A DNA stretch of 37,441 nt. Origin: Bdellovibrionales bacterium RIFOXYC1_FULL_37_79. GTDB lineage: Bacteria > Bdellovibrionota > Bacteriovoracia > Bacteriovoracales > Bacteriovoracaceae. The notes under the pieces were generated by a model. The model was given only the letters and a program-made list of their open reading frames with translations, was not told the origin of the DNA and did not search any database. The position numbers and the translations under genes are program-made. Shown here in pieces: positions 1-8,006 of this stretch; positions within the stretch are counted from its first letter, which is position 1; each line of letters begins with the position of its first letter. Location of the stretch: contig MEQB01000074.1 of the NCBI GenBank assembly GCA_001770015.1, forward strand, positions 1-37,441. The letters run 5' to 3'.

Positions 1-110
1 AATTACTTTCGCCAATTATACAATTTAATCACCTTTTTACGAGGCCGGGTGATCAACCTCGACACGCCCGTCTAATCCAGCAGATCCCCTGTCGAAACCG
101 GGACACCCCC
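1..110 (-). ncRNA. ssrA: tmRNA (ssrA), 5' part, cut by window edge
   Basis: Read on the minus strand, the segment starts with a G-run and has GTTTCGACAGGGGAT near its 5' end, matching the conserved acceptor/D-like region of tmRNA. Further on it has GGCCTCGTAAAAAG, which matches E. coli tmRNA just before the tag-coding part. The likely resume codon is GGC at position 13 down to 11, about nucleotide 98 of the RNA and close to the E. coli spacing. The tag would then begin Gly-Glu-Ser-Asn, but the rest of the tag and the 3' half lie outside the window. tmRNA rescues stalled ribosomes together with SmpB, which is encoded at 6116-6565. The 5' end at 110 is set by the acceptor-stem G-run. Confidence 0.93.
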
Positions 111-126
111 ATTAACGGCTTTTTCT

Positions 127-161
127 AATCTACCATAGTTTGTGAATTTTACCAATGCCAA
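127..161 (-). promoter_or_regulatory. candidate sigma70 promoter of tmRNA
   Basis: Upstream of the tmRNA 5' end on the minus strand there are two overlapping sigma70-like options. One is TTGGCA (161-156) with TATGGT (137-132) and an 18-base spacer. The other is TTGGTA (155-150) with TAGATT (132-127) and a 17-base spacer. Either places the transcription start a few bases before the mature 5' end, as expected for a precursor trimmed by RNase P. The choice between them is not settled. Confidence 0.4.
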
Positions 162-209
162 GAGCAAGATTTGTGGTTTTAGTTGGGATCTTGAATCTAT
201 CTAATTATT

Positions 210-233
210 AGATAAGTGCAATACAATTTATCT
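210..233. repeat. inverted repeat, possible operator
   Basis: AGATAA (210-215) and TTATCT (228-233) form an inverted repeat with a 12-base centre. The centre contains TACAAT (222-227), which could be a -10 box for the gene at 293. No good -35 box is seen at the right distance. A regulator site is possible but unproven. Confidence 0.2.
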
Positions 234-292
234 ACTTAACCTCTTGTGCCAACAGCACTATATTAAGTCAAGGAATAACCGACCAAGAAACT

Positions 293-811
293 ATGAGACT
301 TTTTATACTTTCCATATTTATTTTATTTGTACCGTCGCTTGCAAGCTTCGCAAGCAGCGACCAAGCTATTCAAGTAAAACTCAAAAATGCTTTTGCATAC
401 GGAGAGCATATCAATGGTACCTTTGAAGGCAGCTTGAGTGACTTTGTTCAATCTGAATTTTTTAATCACGAATACGCCAAGGGCGAATTAGAATTTTCCT
501 TATCAGAGAATGAAAGTTTTTTTAGAAATGCCAAAGTAATCGCAAGATACTTTTGGAAATATTTAAGCAACAACACCAGCGTAACACCTCCCTATCCATG
601 CGGCGAATATTACCAGGGTGTCATTAACGAAGACTTTACCAAAAACGAAGATGGCACCATTAACTATTTTCAAATCACCGGTCTTGGCGATGGAATATTT
701 GATTCCTGTAAGGGAAATGGCGGACCAGGAATATGGTCCTATAGAATTACAACACACTTTGATCCCGAAAAGTTGACTGGTTTTGTCAGCTATTCATTTT
801 CCCAAGAATAA
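293..811 (+). CDS. secreted protein of unknown function
   Basis: A 172-residue protein with a clear signal peptide: a short basic start, a hydrophobic stretch at about residues 3-17, and a likely cleavage after Ala-Ser-Phe-Ala near residue 20. The mature part is polar with two cysteines far apart (in PYPCGEY and FDSCKGNG) that could form a disulphide in the periplasm. The ATG at 293 is preceded by a weak purine-rich site. I recognise no family. It stands alone between the divergent tmRNA and the pal cluster, with about 117 bases before pal. Confidence 0.75.
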   Translation: MRLFILSIFILFVPSLASFASSDQAIQVKLKNAFAYGEHINGTFEGSLSDFVQSEFFNHEYAKGELEFSLSENESFFRNAKVIARYFWKYLSNNTSVTPPYPCGEYYQGVINEDFTKNEDGTINYFQITGLGDGIFDSCKGNGGPGIWSYRITTHFDPEKLTGFVSYSFSQE

Positions 812-840
812 TTTTTAATTAACCCAATGACCTAAAAAAC

Positions 841-868
841 TTTAAAAAACACACTTTTCTGTGATAAT
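841..868 (+). promoter_or_regulatory. candidate promoter of the pal cluster
   Basis: GATAAT (863-868) is preceded by TG plus one base, giving an extended -10 element, with a weak TTTAAA -35 (841-846) 16 bases upstream. It would give a leader of about 50 bases before pal. This is the best match in the 117-base gap, but the -35 is poor. Confidence 0.3.
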
Positions 869-928
869 CTACCTTAAGTATTTATTTTTAAATTAATATG
901 TAAAATATTTCTAAACCAGGAGTTTCAA

Positions 929-1435
929 ATGACTTTTAGATCAGTTCTTACCGTTATTCTTTTATCTATGGCCTTAGTCACTTTTACCAGTTGCTCAAAA
1001 AGCGCAAAAAAAACTGAAGGGGAAGAAGCCTTTTCTTCAACCGACATGTCTGAAGGTGATCTTCAATTAAACGCAGACAGCGACTCGGGAAAAGCTGGTG
1101 GATTGCAAACTGTGTATTTTGATTACAACTCATCCAAATTAACCGGCACAACCATAGCCACATTGAAAGATAATGCCGCTTTTCTTTCAAAAAACACAAT
1201 TGATATCCAAATTGAAGGACATTGCGATGAGCGTGGTGGTGTACAATACAACTTGGCACTGGGTGAAAAAAGAGCCGACGCTGTTAAAAAATACTTAATT
1301 GGCCAGGGAATTGCTGCTGCCAGAATTTCCACAGTAACTTTTGGAAAAGAAAGACCGCTGGCTTTTGGACATGACGAAGATTCCTGGTCAAAAAATAGAA
1401 GAGGTAATTTTGTAATTACTGCTACTAACAAGTAA
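929..1435 (+). CDS. pal: peptidoglycan-associated lipoprotein Pal
   Basis: A 168-residue outer-membrane lipoprotein. The signal peptide ends in a lipobox FTSC with the lipidated Cys at residue 22. After a polar linker, an OmpA-like peptidoglycan-binding domain runs from about residue 59 to 165. It includes EGHCDERG (96-103), whose Asp100 matches the diaminopimelate-binding Asp, LGEKRA (111-116) with the binding Arg, and NRR (156-158). Pal links the outer membrane to the cell wall in the Tol-Pal system. AGGAG at 918-922 precedes the ATG. The stop overlaps the next start by one base (TAATG), so translation is probably coupled. No tol genes lie in the window. Confidence 0.95.
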   Translation: MTFRSVLTVILLSMALVTFTSCSKSAKKTEGEEAFSSTDMSEGDLQLNADSDSGKAGGLQTVYFDYNSSKLTGTTIATLKDNAAFLSKNTIDIQIEGHCDERGGVQYNLALGEKRADAVKKYLIGQGIAAARISTVTFGKERPLAFGHDEDSWSKNRRGNFVITATNK

Positions 1436-1737
1436 TGGTAAAAAGACTGTCATTAATTATACTGATAATTTTGCTTGGGTCTTGTGGTCTTATTACAACA
1501 AGACCTAAGCTTGAAATGAGTCTCGCCGCTGTCGCTTTTATGGCCGCTCAAGATGCCAATGCCCCTAGTCTTTCTCCCAATTTATTCAGGAAAGCTGAAC
1601 ACTACTATTTAAAGGCCAAAAGTAATTACAAAAAAAAATATTTTAATAAGGCTAAACAATACGCTATCCTATCACAAAAGTTTTCCGAACAGGCTGAGCT
1701 CAACGCCCAATTAAAAAAATTAGAGCAAGATAATTAA
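1435..1737 (+). CDS. DUF4398-type small lipoprotein
   Basis: A 100-residue lipoprotein with lipobox LGSC and lipid-bearing Cys17. The mature part is a helical segment rich in Ala, Lys and Tyr with the pattern SLAAVAFMAAQ followed by KAEHYYLKAKSNY and KAKQYAILS. This fits the DUF4398 family, short TPR-like periplasmic helices often encoded near Pal/OmpA genes. The start overlaps the pal stop in TAATG. Its place between pal and cpoB suggests a role with the Tol-Pal complex; this is inference. Confidence 0.75.
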   Translation: MVKRLSLIILIILLGSCGLITTRPKLEMSLAAVAFMAAQDANAPSLSPNLFRKAEHYYLKAKSNYKKKYFNKAKQYAILSQKFSEQAELNAQLKKLEQDN

Positions 1738-1749
1738 AAAGGATAGAAT

Positions 1750-2532
1750 ATGCATCACATTACCACACTCACCGTTTGTTTCTTACTTACATTAATTGTT
1801 GCTTGCAAAACCACTGAACAAGTCCAGAGAGAAAAAATAGTTGATAATCTGTCTAATCGCGTAGTTAAACTGCAAAAGGATAATGCTGACTTATCGTTTG
1901 CTGTTAACGACCTTCAAGAAAAACTAAGCCAATTTCAAGGAAAAAAAGGTGAAGAGGACTACAAACAAAAAGAACTGACCCAAGAAATCGTTAACCGCAT
2001 TAGAGCTGATCTGGAAATCTTGCATGATGGGCTGGTCTCACTTCGAAAAGATCAAGAAGAAGTAAGAAAAGAAATGCAAGAGCAAAAAGCTTATATTGCC
2101 CAAGTGGTGAGTACGCTTGGAAAAATTAGTAATACTCCCACTGGAACCGGAACAAGCAAAAAAAAGACCAGCATTTTTGAAGAGGCTATCAGTTTATATA
2201 ACAGCGGAAAATGTGATCAAGCGGTCGTGAAATTTAAGATTCATATTGATAGTGCGAAGGCAAGTAGCACTGAAAAAGCAACCGCCCTTCATCACATAGG
2301 AATTTGTGAACACAAATCAAAAAATTATGACACCTCTATCGTGTCACTCTCCAAGCTAGTCACCAACTATCCTAAATCCCAAAAAGTACCCGAAGCCTTT
2401 TTTTATCTGGGCAAAAACTTTTTGGAAAAAGGCCAAAAAAATGAAGCCAAACAGGCATTTGAGGAAGTCGTCAAACGCTCTCCTAAATCCAAACTTGGTG
2501 AATCAACTAAAAAATTACTCAAGACTTTATAA
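1750..2532 (+). CDS. cpoB: CpoB/YbgF-like TPR lipoprotein
   Basis: A 260-residue protein with lipobox IVAC (Cys19), a long heptad-rich coiled coil at about residues 25-125, a Thr/Gly/Ser linker at 129-137, and three TPR-like repeats from about 143 to 255. This is the layout of CpoB (YbgF), which coordinates PBP1b and Tol-Pal during constriction. E. coli CpoB is soluble in the periplasm; a lipobox as seen here would anchor it to a membrane. AAAGGAT lies just upstream of the ATG at 1750, 12 bases after the previous stop, so it is the third gene of a pal operon. Its stop is two bases from the end of the convergent gene. Confidence 0.85.
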   Translation: MHHITTLTVCFLLTLIVACKTTEQVQREKIVDNLSNRVVKLQKDNADLSFAVNDLQEKLSQFQGKKGEEDYKQKELTQEIVNRIRADLEILHDGLVSLRKDQEEVRKEMQEQKAYIAQVVSTLGKISNTPTGTGTSKKKTSIFEEAISLYNSGKCDQAVVKFKIHIDSAKASSTEKATALHHIGICEHKSKNYDTSIVSLSKLVTNYPKSQKVPEAFFYLGKNFLEKGQKNEAKQAFEEVVKRSPKSKLGESTKKLLKTL

Positions 2533-2534
2533 TT

Positions 2535-4169
2535 TTAAAAATATTTTCCAAGCCCCAGGCTAATTTGATATTGACCAAAAGCAAGTTCACCGGTTTTAGT
2601 GACCACCAGATTTTTTAAAAACAATTCGTAATTTGTCGAGAGGGTGATTGATGCAGCAGCTTCATTTTCAACGTAATACGCATCATTCACATCTTCCAAA
2701 AAACTGGAGATGATTTTTTGTCTCAACAGGATTTTGCCACTTCTAAAAAAATTAAAAAAAATCATCCATTCTCCCCAGGGTCCCAACCGATCGTGTTTCT
2801 TGGTATAAGCACTCCGTTGATACTCGAGTCCGGTAAACAAAGAAAAAGTTCCTAGAAATGTAAAAGTTAAACCCATTCCGTAATAGAGACGATTTCTGGA
2901 TTTAAACGACAGATCAATATCTTGCACATAATCTTTTTTCAGGGCACCCTTTTTTGACCAGCCAAAATCTCCCTTGGTAACTGGATAAAGATAGGTGTAT
3001 TCAAAAATATTAATCTCGGGCACTTTGTATTTTTTCACCGTCGTATCGTAAGTAATATTAATTTTAAAAAAATCCAAACTACTATAATCTTGATAACCTT
3101 GGTCGCTACTAAGTAAGCCGTGATATCCCGCCTGATAACCAAGGCCCAAAATGGGATGATCCTCAGCTAGGATGGAGGTGAATTCAATTTTTTGAGTTGG
3201 GTGGGACTTATCCGGCCATGTTTTCTGGATCACCGCTTGGTTGTTTACTGAAAATCTGGTCTGATCTTTATCAGAGGAAAAATACTCCTTCTTTTCAATA
3301 TCGTCTGGATAGCTTGCGAGATTTCTAATTAGATCCCTTGGCGTAAAATAAAATTTATTATTTTTTATCAAGTTCCAATGATCTTTCCCAATTTGCAACA
3401 GACTTGCTATAAAAAAGGAACGATTTTCACTAATCAGATAATAATTAAAAGTGTTACTGTTTTGCAATTCCCAAATATGATTAATAATCCGATCCATCTC
3501 TTCAGGGGAAAGCCTTAATCGATACTCATAAAAAGTGCTGGAAAAATAATCAGGTTGATTTTTAATAAAGGTATCGTAGTCGGTTATTTTAATTTCAAGG
3601 CTACTAAGCCCGATCAACCTTTGCAACGGTTTGGGAAAGTAATAATTTTTAGTATTTTTCGCAATATTAAATAAACCTGCATATTCCTTATTTTTATCAG
3701 TTTTAATTTTTAAAAAGACTTCACCTAAAAAATCCGCTGTCTTATTCACTAGAGGTTGTTTAAAAATCAAGAATATTTCAAGGGGACGTAAATCATTCTT
3801 CCATGATTTAAATTCTCTACACTCAATTTCTCGCAAATCGGTAATATTTAGATTCTTGATCAATTTTAATCTTTCTGGAAAAGCACATTGGGGATGGAGT
3901 CCTTTGTCTCCGACCAAAGGAAGGCCAGTTTGAAAAGCATTGATCGTTTCATTTAACTCTTTTTCGGGATCAAAAGATCCTTCCCTATAAAAAAAGAAAT
4001 CATGCCGATCTGCCCTGCTATAAGAAGGTAAAAAAAAGTTTTGTTCAAAATGGATGAGCTTGAGCCAATATTCCCCCAATCCCCTGGCCTGCAATCTATC
4101 GTAATAAGTAGCACAGATCAGTCCAGGTGATACAAATAATAAGGCAAAAATCAGGAGAAATTTAATCAT
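2535..4169 (-). CDS. Lnb/DUF4105-like protein with barrel-like C-terminus, catalytic residues replaced
   Basis: A 544-residue exported protein with a signal peptide cleaved near ICA-TYY (residue 20). The N-terminal part has the pattern of DUF4105-family proteins: a helical start, HPQCAFPER (92-100), a DFLGEVF block (146-152) and a YYLISENRSF block (243-252). From memory of the family, the two blocks normally read GHT and NCS/NCT and supply His and Cys of an LRAT-like site, as in Bacteroides lipoprotein N-acyltransferase Lnb. Here Glu150 and Arg250 occupy those positions, so activity is doubtful. The last 200 residues show alternating amphipathic strands ending in KYF, typical of an outer-membrane barrel. 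Divergent from tsaD. Confidence 0.6.
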   Translation of the reverse strand: MIKFLLIFALLFVSPGLICATYYDRLQARGLGEYWLKLIHFEQNFFLPSYSRADRHDFFFYREGSFDPEKELNETINAFQTGLPLVGDKGLHPQCAFPERLKLIKNLNITDLREIECREFKSWKNDLRPLEIFLIFKQPLVNKTADFLGEVFLKIKTDKNKEYAGLFNIAKNTKNYYFPKPLQRLIGLSSLEIKITDYDTFIKNQPDYFSSTFYEYRLRLSPEEMDRIINHIWELQNSNTFNYYLISENRSFFIASLLQIGKDHWNLIKNNKFYFTPRDLIRNLASYPDDIEKKEYFSSDKDQTRFSVNNQAVIQKTWPDKSHPTQKIEFTSILAEDHPILGLGYQAGYHGLLSSDQGYQDYSSLDFFKINITYDTTVKKYKVPEINIFEYTYLYPVTKGDFGWSKKGALKKDYVQDIDLSFKSRNRLYYGMGLTFTFLGTFSLFTGLEYQRSAYTKKHDRLGPWGEWMIFFNFFRSGKILLRQKIISSFLEDVNDAYYVENEAAASITLSTNYELFLKNLVVTKTGELAFGQYQISLGLGKYF

Positions 4170-4255
4170 ATTATGTTATACCCTTTCTTGGTTCAAATAT
4201 GTATTATTTTGTGCTAATCTCCTGCCACTTTATACAACCTGTGGAGCTAACCATC

Positions 4256-5314
4256 ATGAGTGATTTATACATATTAGGAATTGAAACCAGTTGTGATGAT
4301 ACCTCCATTGCTATTATTAAAGGCTCCAAAGGACAATACGCCACCCGGCCTGACATTCTTACCCATAAGCGTTTTTCGCAAGACACCATGTTGGAGAAAT
4401 GGGGAGGAGTGGTTCCAGAAATTGCTTCCCGAAATCATTTAAAAAAACTGGTGCCCCTTTTAGAGGAATGCTTTAAAGAAGCCAAACTATCCCCAAAGGA
4501 TATCCACTTGACTGGAGTAACCACTCACCCGGGCCTACTGGGACCGCTACTGACTGGGATCAATGCGGCCAAAACACTTGCTCTTTTATACCAAACGCCC
4601 CTTGTCCCTATCAATCACCTTTTTGCTCACTTGGAGGCTATCTTTTTAACTAAAGAAGTCCCTTACCCCTATCTTGGTCTTTTAATAAGTGGCGGACATT
4701 CCATGTATTTTTTAGTCACTTCACCAACTGATTTCGAAATTCTTGGATCAACTATTGACGATGCAGCGGGTGAGGCACTCGACAAAGCAGGAAAACTACT
4801 TGGGCTTGGATATCCCGCCGGAAAAGTTATTGATGATATGGCCAAAGAAGGCGATAAAAATAAATATAAGTTCCCTATTGGTTTAAAATCCAGCTCCAAT
4901 GCCACCCTAAGTTTTTCAGGAACTAAAACCTCCCTGCGACTTTTTTTGGAAAATACCAAGGATTATAAACTTAGTGATGTATGTGCCTCCTACCAAGAAG
5001 CGGTGATCGGAGCTCTTTGTCTCAAGCTAAAATACGCAATAAAAAAAGCCAAAGAAAAAACCCGACTCAACTTACCTATCGTAGTGGGAGGGGGAGTTGC
5101 CTGCAATTCATCTCTTCGCCACACTCTTGGCGAAAAATACAAAGATAATGTTCATTTTGTGGCCCCTGCTTTTTGCACAGACAACGGTGCGATGATCGCC
5201 AACTATGCCCTAAGAACTTATGATGACCAAATAGGGTTTCCTGAATGTTTAAAAATTGATGCAAAAAGCAGATATATTTCCAAAAAAACCTACCAGGTTT
5301 TAAATCATGAATAA
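4256..5314 (+). CDS. tsaD: tRNA N6-adenosine threonylcarbamoyltransferase TsaD
   Basis: TsaD transfers the threonylcarbamoyl group to A37 of tRNAs reading ANN codons. At 352 residues it is close to the family length (about 340). Seen in order: IETSCDDT (9-16), GGVVPEIASR (50-59), the metal-binding HLFAH with His121 and His125, LISGGHS (143-149), TIDDAAGEALDK (166-177), SFSGTK (219-224), GGGVACN (278-284) and CTDNG with Asp309. An in-frame start at 4199 would add 19 residues but has no ribosome-binding site. GGAG at 4243-4246 serves the ATG at 4256, where homology begins. The stop overlaps rsmA by 8 bases. Confidence 0.96.
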   Translation: MSDLYILGIETSCDDTSIAIIKGSKGQYATRPDILTHKRFSQDTMLEKWGGVVPEIASRNHLKKLVPLLEECFKEAKLSPKDIHLTGVTTHPGLLGPLLTGINAAKTLALLYQTPLVPINHLFAHLEAIFLTKEVPYPYLGLLISGGHSMYFLVTSPTDFEILGSTIDDAAGEALDKAGKLLGLGYPAGKVIDDMAKEGDKNKYKFPIGLKSSSNATLSFSGTKTSLRLFLENTKDYKLSDVCASYQEAVIGALCLKLKYAIKKAKEKTRLNLPIVVGGGVACNSSLRHTLGEKYKDNVHFVAPAFCTDNGAMIANYALRTYDDQIGFPECLKIDAKSRYISKKTYQVLNHE

Positions 5315-6107
5315 AATAACTGCCAATAAAAAACTCGGACAACATTTTCTTAACAACAAACATGTTGCTGAAGTCATGACCAAAGACTTTGCTGACGTAG
5401 CTGAAGGAATTATAGAAATTGGCCCAGGCAAAGGTGTTTTAACCAAATACCTAGTTCAGTGGCAAATACCCTTCCATATCATTGAAAAAGATGATCGGAT
5501 GATCGAGCCCTTGAGCGAATTTTTAGATTACACTCAAATCACTTGCCAAGATGCTTTAAAAGTCGATTTACCGGAGCTGATAAAAACTCTCGGATGGGAA
5601 GGAAAAAAAATTTGGGTTATTTCCAATCTGCCCTACAATGTTTCGGTTTTAATTTTACTTCAATTAATCAAAACCGACTCCATTAAATATATGACCCTGA
5701 TGTTTCAAAAAGAAGTTGCTGAAAAAATTTTTAATTTTACTAATCTAAAAAATCCCATGAGTTCCCTCATGGGGATATGCCTAAATTACTTCGATTTAAA
5801 ACTTTTATGCAAAGTTCACCCAGGATCATTCAACCCTCCCCCCAAAGTTGAATCGGCTGTCATTAGTTTTAAACGTTTTGATCATCCGGAAGTTGCCCTT
5901 AAAGAATTCGATTCGCTCGAACAATTTTTAAGACGACTTTTTCAATTTAAAAGAAAACAGATGGGGGGTATACTCAAAAAATACTACCCACTTGATATTC
6001 TGATTGATACATTTAAGATAATTGATAAGGAGTTGACTGCCAGAGCTGAGTCCCTGGCATTTAAAGAATTAATCTGCCTGTATAAAAACTTAAAAAAAAT
6101 CAGTTAG
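5307..6107 (+). CDS. rsmA: 16S rRNA dimethyladenosine transferase RsmA (KsgA)
   Basis: RsmA dimethylates two adjacent adenosines near the 3' end of 16S rRNA late in 30S assembly. The 266-residue protein has LGQHFL (10-15), the SAM-binding IEIGPGKG (36-43), EKDDRM (60-65), the catalytic NLPY (107-110), and PGSFNPPPKVESAVISF in the C-terminal half. All key motifs are intact and the length is usual. The start lies inside the tsaD coding end with only a weak AGG upstream, so it is probably translated by coupling. smpB follows after 8 bases. Confidence 0.96.
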   Translation: MNKITANKKLGQHFLNNKHVAEVMTKDFADVAEGIIEIGPGKGVLTKYLVQWQIPFHIIEKDDRMIEPLSEFLDYTQITCQDALKVDLPELIKTLGWEGKKIWVISNLPYNVSVLILLQLIKTDSIKYMTLMFQKEVAEKIFNFTNLKNPMSSLMGICLNYFDLKLLCKVHPGSFNPPPKVESAVISFKRFDHPEVALKEFDSLEQFLRRLFQFKRKQMGGILKKYYPLDILIDTFKIIDKELTARAESLAFKELICLYKNLKKIS

Positions 6108-6115
6108 GTATTACC

Positions 6116-6565
6116 ATGGGAATAAAAATAGTTTGTAAAAATAAAAAAGCATATTTTAATTACTCTATCAAGGAAAAGTTTGAAGCAGGTATTGAGCTTA
6201 GGGGTACCGAAGTCAAATCTATTCGTCTTGGCAAAATCAATATTAACGATTCATATGTTAAAATTGATGAAAATAATGAAGCTTACATCATCAATATGAA
6301 CATAGCTCATTATGAATTCGGAAATATCAATAATCACGAGGAAACCAGAAAAAGGAAATTGCTACTTCATAAAAAGGAAATCAAGGAACTCTCTCATCAA
6401 GTCATGACTCAAAGAATAACCATTGTGCCGATCTCTGTTTACTTCAAGGATTCAACCGTAAAAATTGAAATTGCCATTGCCCAAGGAAAAAAACTGCATG
6501 ATAAAAGAGAAGATAGTAAAAAAGCCGAAGTCAACCGAAGATTGCAAAAAGGCCAGTTTGACTAA
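6116..6565 (+). CDS. smpB: SsrA-binding protein SmpB
   Basis: SmpB binds tmRNA and brings it to stalled ribosomes. The 149-residue protein shows NKKAYFNY at the N-terminus, EKFEAGIELRGTEVKS (20-35), the RKRKLLLHKKEI block, and the C-terminal KKLHDKRED motif that begins the tail entering the mRNA channel. TTAGGT lies upstream of the ATG. It closes the tsaD-rsmA-smpB operon, and its stop overlaps the end of the convergent exchanger gene by 4 bases. Its RNA partner is encoded about 6 kb away at 1-110. Confidence 0.96.
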   Translation: MGIKIVCKNKKAYFNYSIKEKFEAGIELRGTEVKSIRLGKININDSYVKIDENNEAYIINMNIAHYEFGNINNHEETRKRKLLLHKKEIKELSHQVMTQRITIVPISVYFKDSTVKIEIAIAQGKKLHDKREDSKKAEVNRRLQKGQFD

Positions 6566-7518
6566 AAATTAGTCCAGTGCAAAACCATTCCCACATAGCC
6601 AAGTAAAAAAAGTACTCCCACTTTGCGATCCAGAACCGGACGAAATTTGGCCAGGATTAAAAATACGATTGATAGAATAACCAGCGTTACCATTTCAACC
6701 CAATATGTTGAATTAGATACAATGTTGTAAAAGCCACAAGACCCCAGTATCAGTGCAATATTAAAAATATTTGAACCAATAATATTGCCGGTTACCAAAT
6801 CCACATCTCTTTTCTTAATACATGCAACCAGTGATGTCACTAATTCAGGAAAGCTGGTCCCCACCGCTACAAAGATTGCGGAAATAACGTAGGGTGAGAT
6901 AGATAAAAGTTCACCCAGTTTGGTTCCTGAACAAACCAGCAAATCTCCTCCAAAAAACAGTAAACAAAATCCTAAAACCAACTTAATAATATCCAGAATC
7001 CCTATCTTGGGTTTAATTTCGTGCTCTTCTTTAACTCTCTTTGCCATTTTTCTGAAAGTAAAAGAGAGATAGTATCCAAAATATGAAAGTAAAATAATCC
7101 CGGCAATCCAATTTATCACCTTAAACTGCATAATAATTAAAAGCAAAATAGTTACAGCCAAATGTCTTTTTAACTGTCTTTTAATATCCCTTCTTCCCAT
7201 ACTCAAAGGATAAATTATGGCGGAAACCCCTAGAATTAACAAAATGTTGGCAACATTACTTCCTATAATATTTCCAAAGGCTATCTCATAGGATTTTTTA
7301 TAACTTGCCATCTGGGAAACAAACAATTCAGGAAGAGAGGTTCCAAAACCCACAATGGCAAGCCCAATAACCAAGGGGGATAGACCTAAAGCCTTTCCGG
7401 TTTTTTCCGCAGAAGATAACACAAACTCGGCACCGTAATATAAAATAACAAAAGATAAAAGCAGCGCGAAACTATGAACAAGAGGGTTTTGAATATCTAT
7501 AAAGGCTTGTGGTATCAT
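6562..7518 (-). CDS. Ca2+/Na+ antiporter family protein (YrbG/CaxA-like)
   Basis: A 318-residue inner-membrane protein with about ten hydrophobic segments in two inverted halves. Each half has the alpha-repeat signature: GFGTSLPEL (57-65) with GNIIGSN (82-88), and GTSFPEL (220-226) with GNIIGSN (244-250). The acidic residues in the two PEL motifs are ion ligands in this superfamily, and both are present. A basic loop (about 105-120 and 155-172) separates the halves. The family exchanges Ca2+ for Na+ or H+; the ion here cannot be read from sequence. It starts 29 bases from the divergent gene at 7548. Confidence 0.88.
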   Translation of the reverse strand: MIPQAFIDIQNPLVHSFALLLSFVILYYGAEFVLSSAEKTGKALGLSPLVIGLAIVGFGTSLPELFVSQMASYKKSYEIAFGNIIGSNVANILLILGVSAIIYPLSMGRRDIKRQLKRHLAVTILLLIIMQFKVINWIAGIILLSYFGYYLSFTFRKMAKRVKEEHEIKPKIGILDIIKLVLGFCLLFFGGDLLVCSGTKLGELLSISPYVISAIFVAVGTSFPELVTSLVACIKKRDVDLVTGNIIGSNIFNIALILGSCGFYNIVSNSTYWVEMVTLVILSIVFLILAKFRPVLDRKVGVLFLLGYVGMVLHWTNF

Positions 7519-7547
7519 TGAAAAAACCTATTTCTTAAAGGATTAAC

Positions 7548-8006
7548 ATGGAAAGATTTTACATTATCTGTACCCGAAAAACGTTAAAAATACTAACAAT
7601 AATTTTTTGTTTTTTAGGCGATTTTTCTGTCCTGCTTTTTCTTTATCTAAAATTCAACAACTTGGAAACCTTCAAAAAAATTATAAGCCTGCATCCCTCC
7701 CTAAACATTAACGCCATCGGTGAAGACATGATCCAGCCGCTATTTGATCTTACGATGCAATCATTAGTCTTATTTCTGTTTCTGATCATCAGTGTCCATT
7801 CTGTGGTTTACATCTTTTTTTGGTATGAGAAAAAAAGCGCCATGAATTATATTAAAATACTTAGTTTGCTGGGTGCTCCTACCACAATACTCTTGGCAGT
7901 GGAAGGAATGAGTCTACACATCGGGTTCGCTTGGTTTATTTTACAGACCTTCCTATACGCCTATATCTATTTTGGACTTTACTATTTTAAAAAACTGGCA
8001 AAATAA
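7548..8006 (+). CDS. four-helix membrane protein of unknown function
   Basis: A 152-residue protein with four hydrophobic segments at about residues 14-35, 68-92, 104-120 and 124-145, and a basic N-terminus. AAAGGA is well placed before the ATG at 7548. I recognise no family. The last 20 bases overlap the tail of the convergent gene at 7987-8928, so the two transcripts must overlap. Confidence 0.65.
   Translation: MERFYIICTRKTLKILTIIFCFLGDFSVLLFLYLKFNNLETFKKIISLHPSLNINAIGEDMIQPLFDLTMQSLVLFLFLIISVHSVVYIFFWYEKKSAMNYIKILSLLGAPTTILLAVEGMSLHIGFAWFILQTFLYAYIYFGLYYFKKLAK

Noticed and set aside
4199-4255. N-terminal extension of tsaD
   Set aside because: No ribosome-binding site at 4199; GGAG and family homology both point to 4256.
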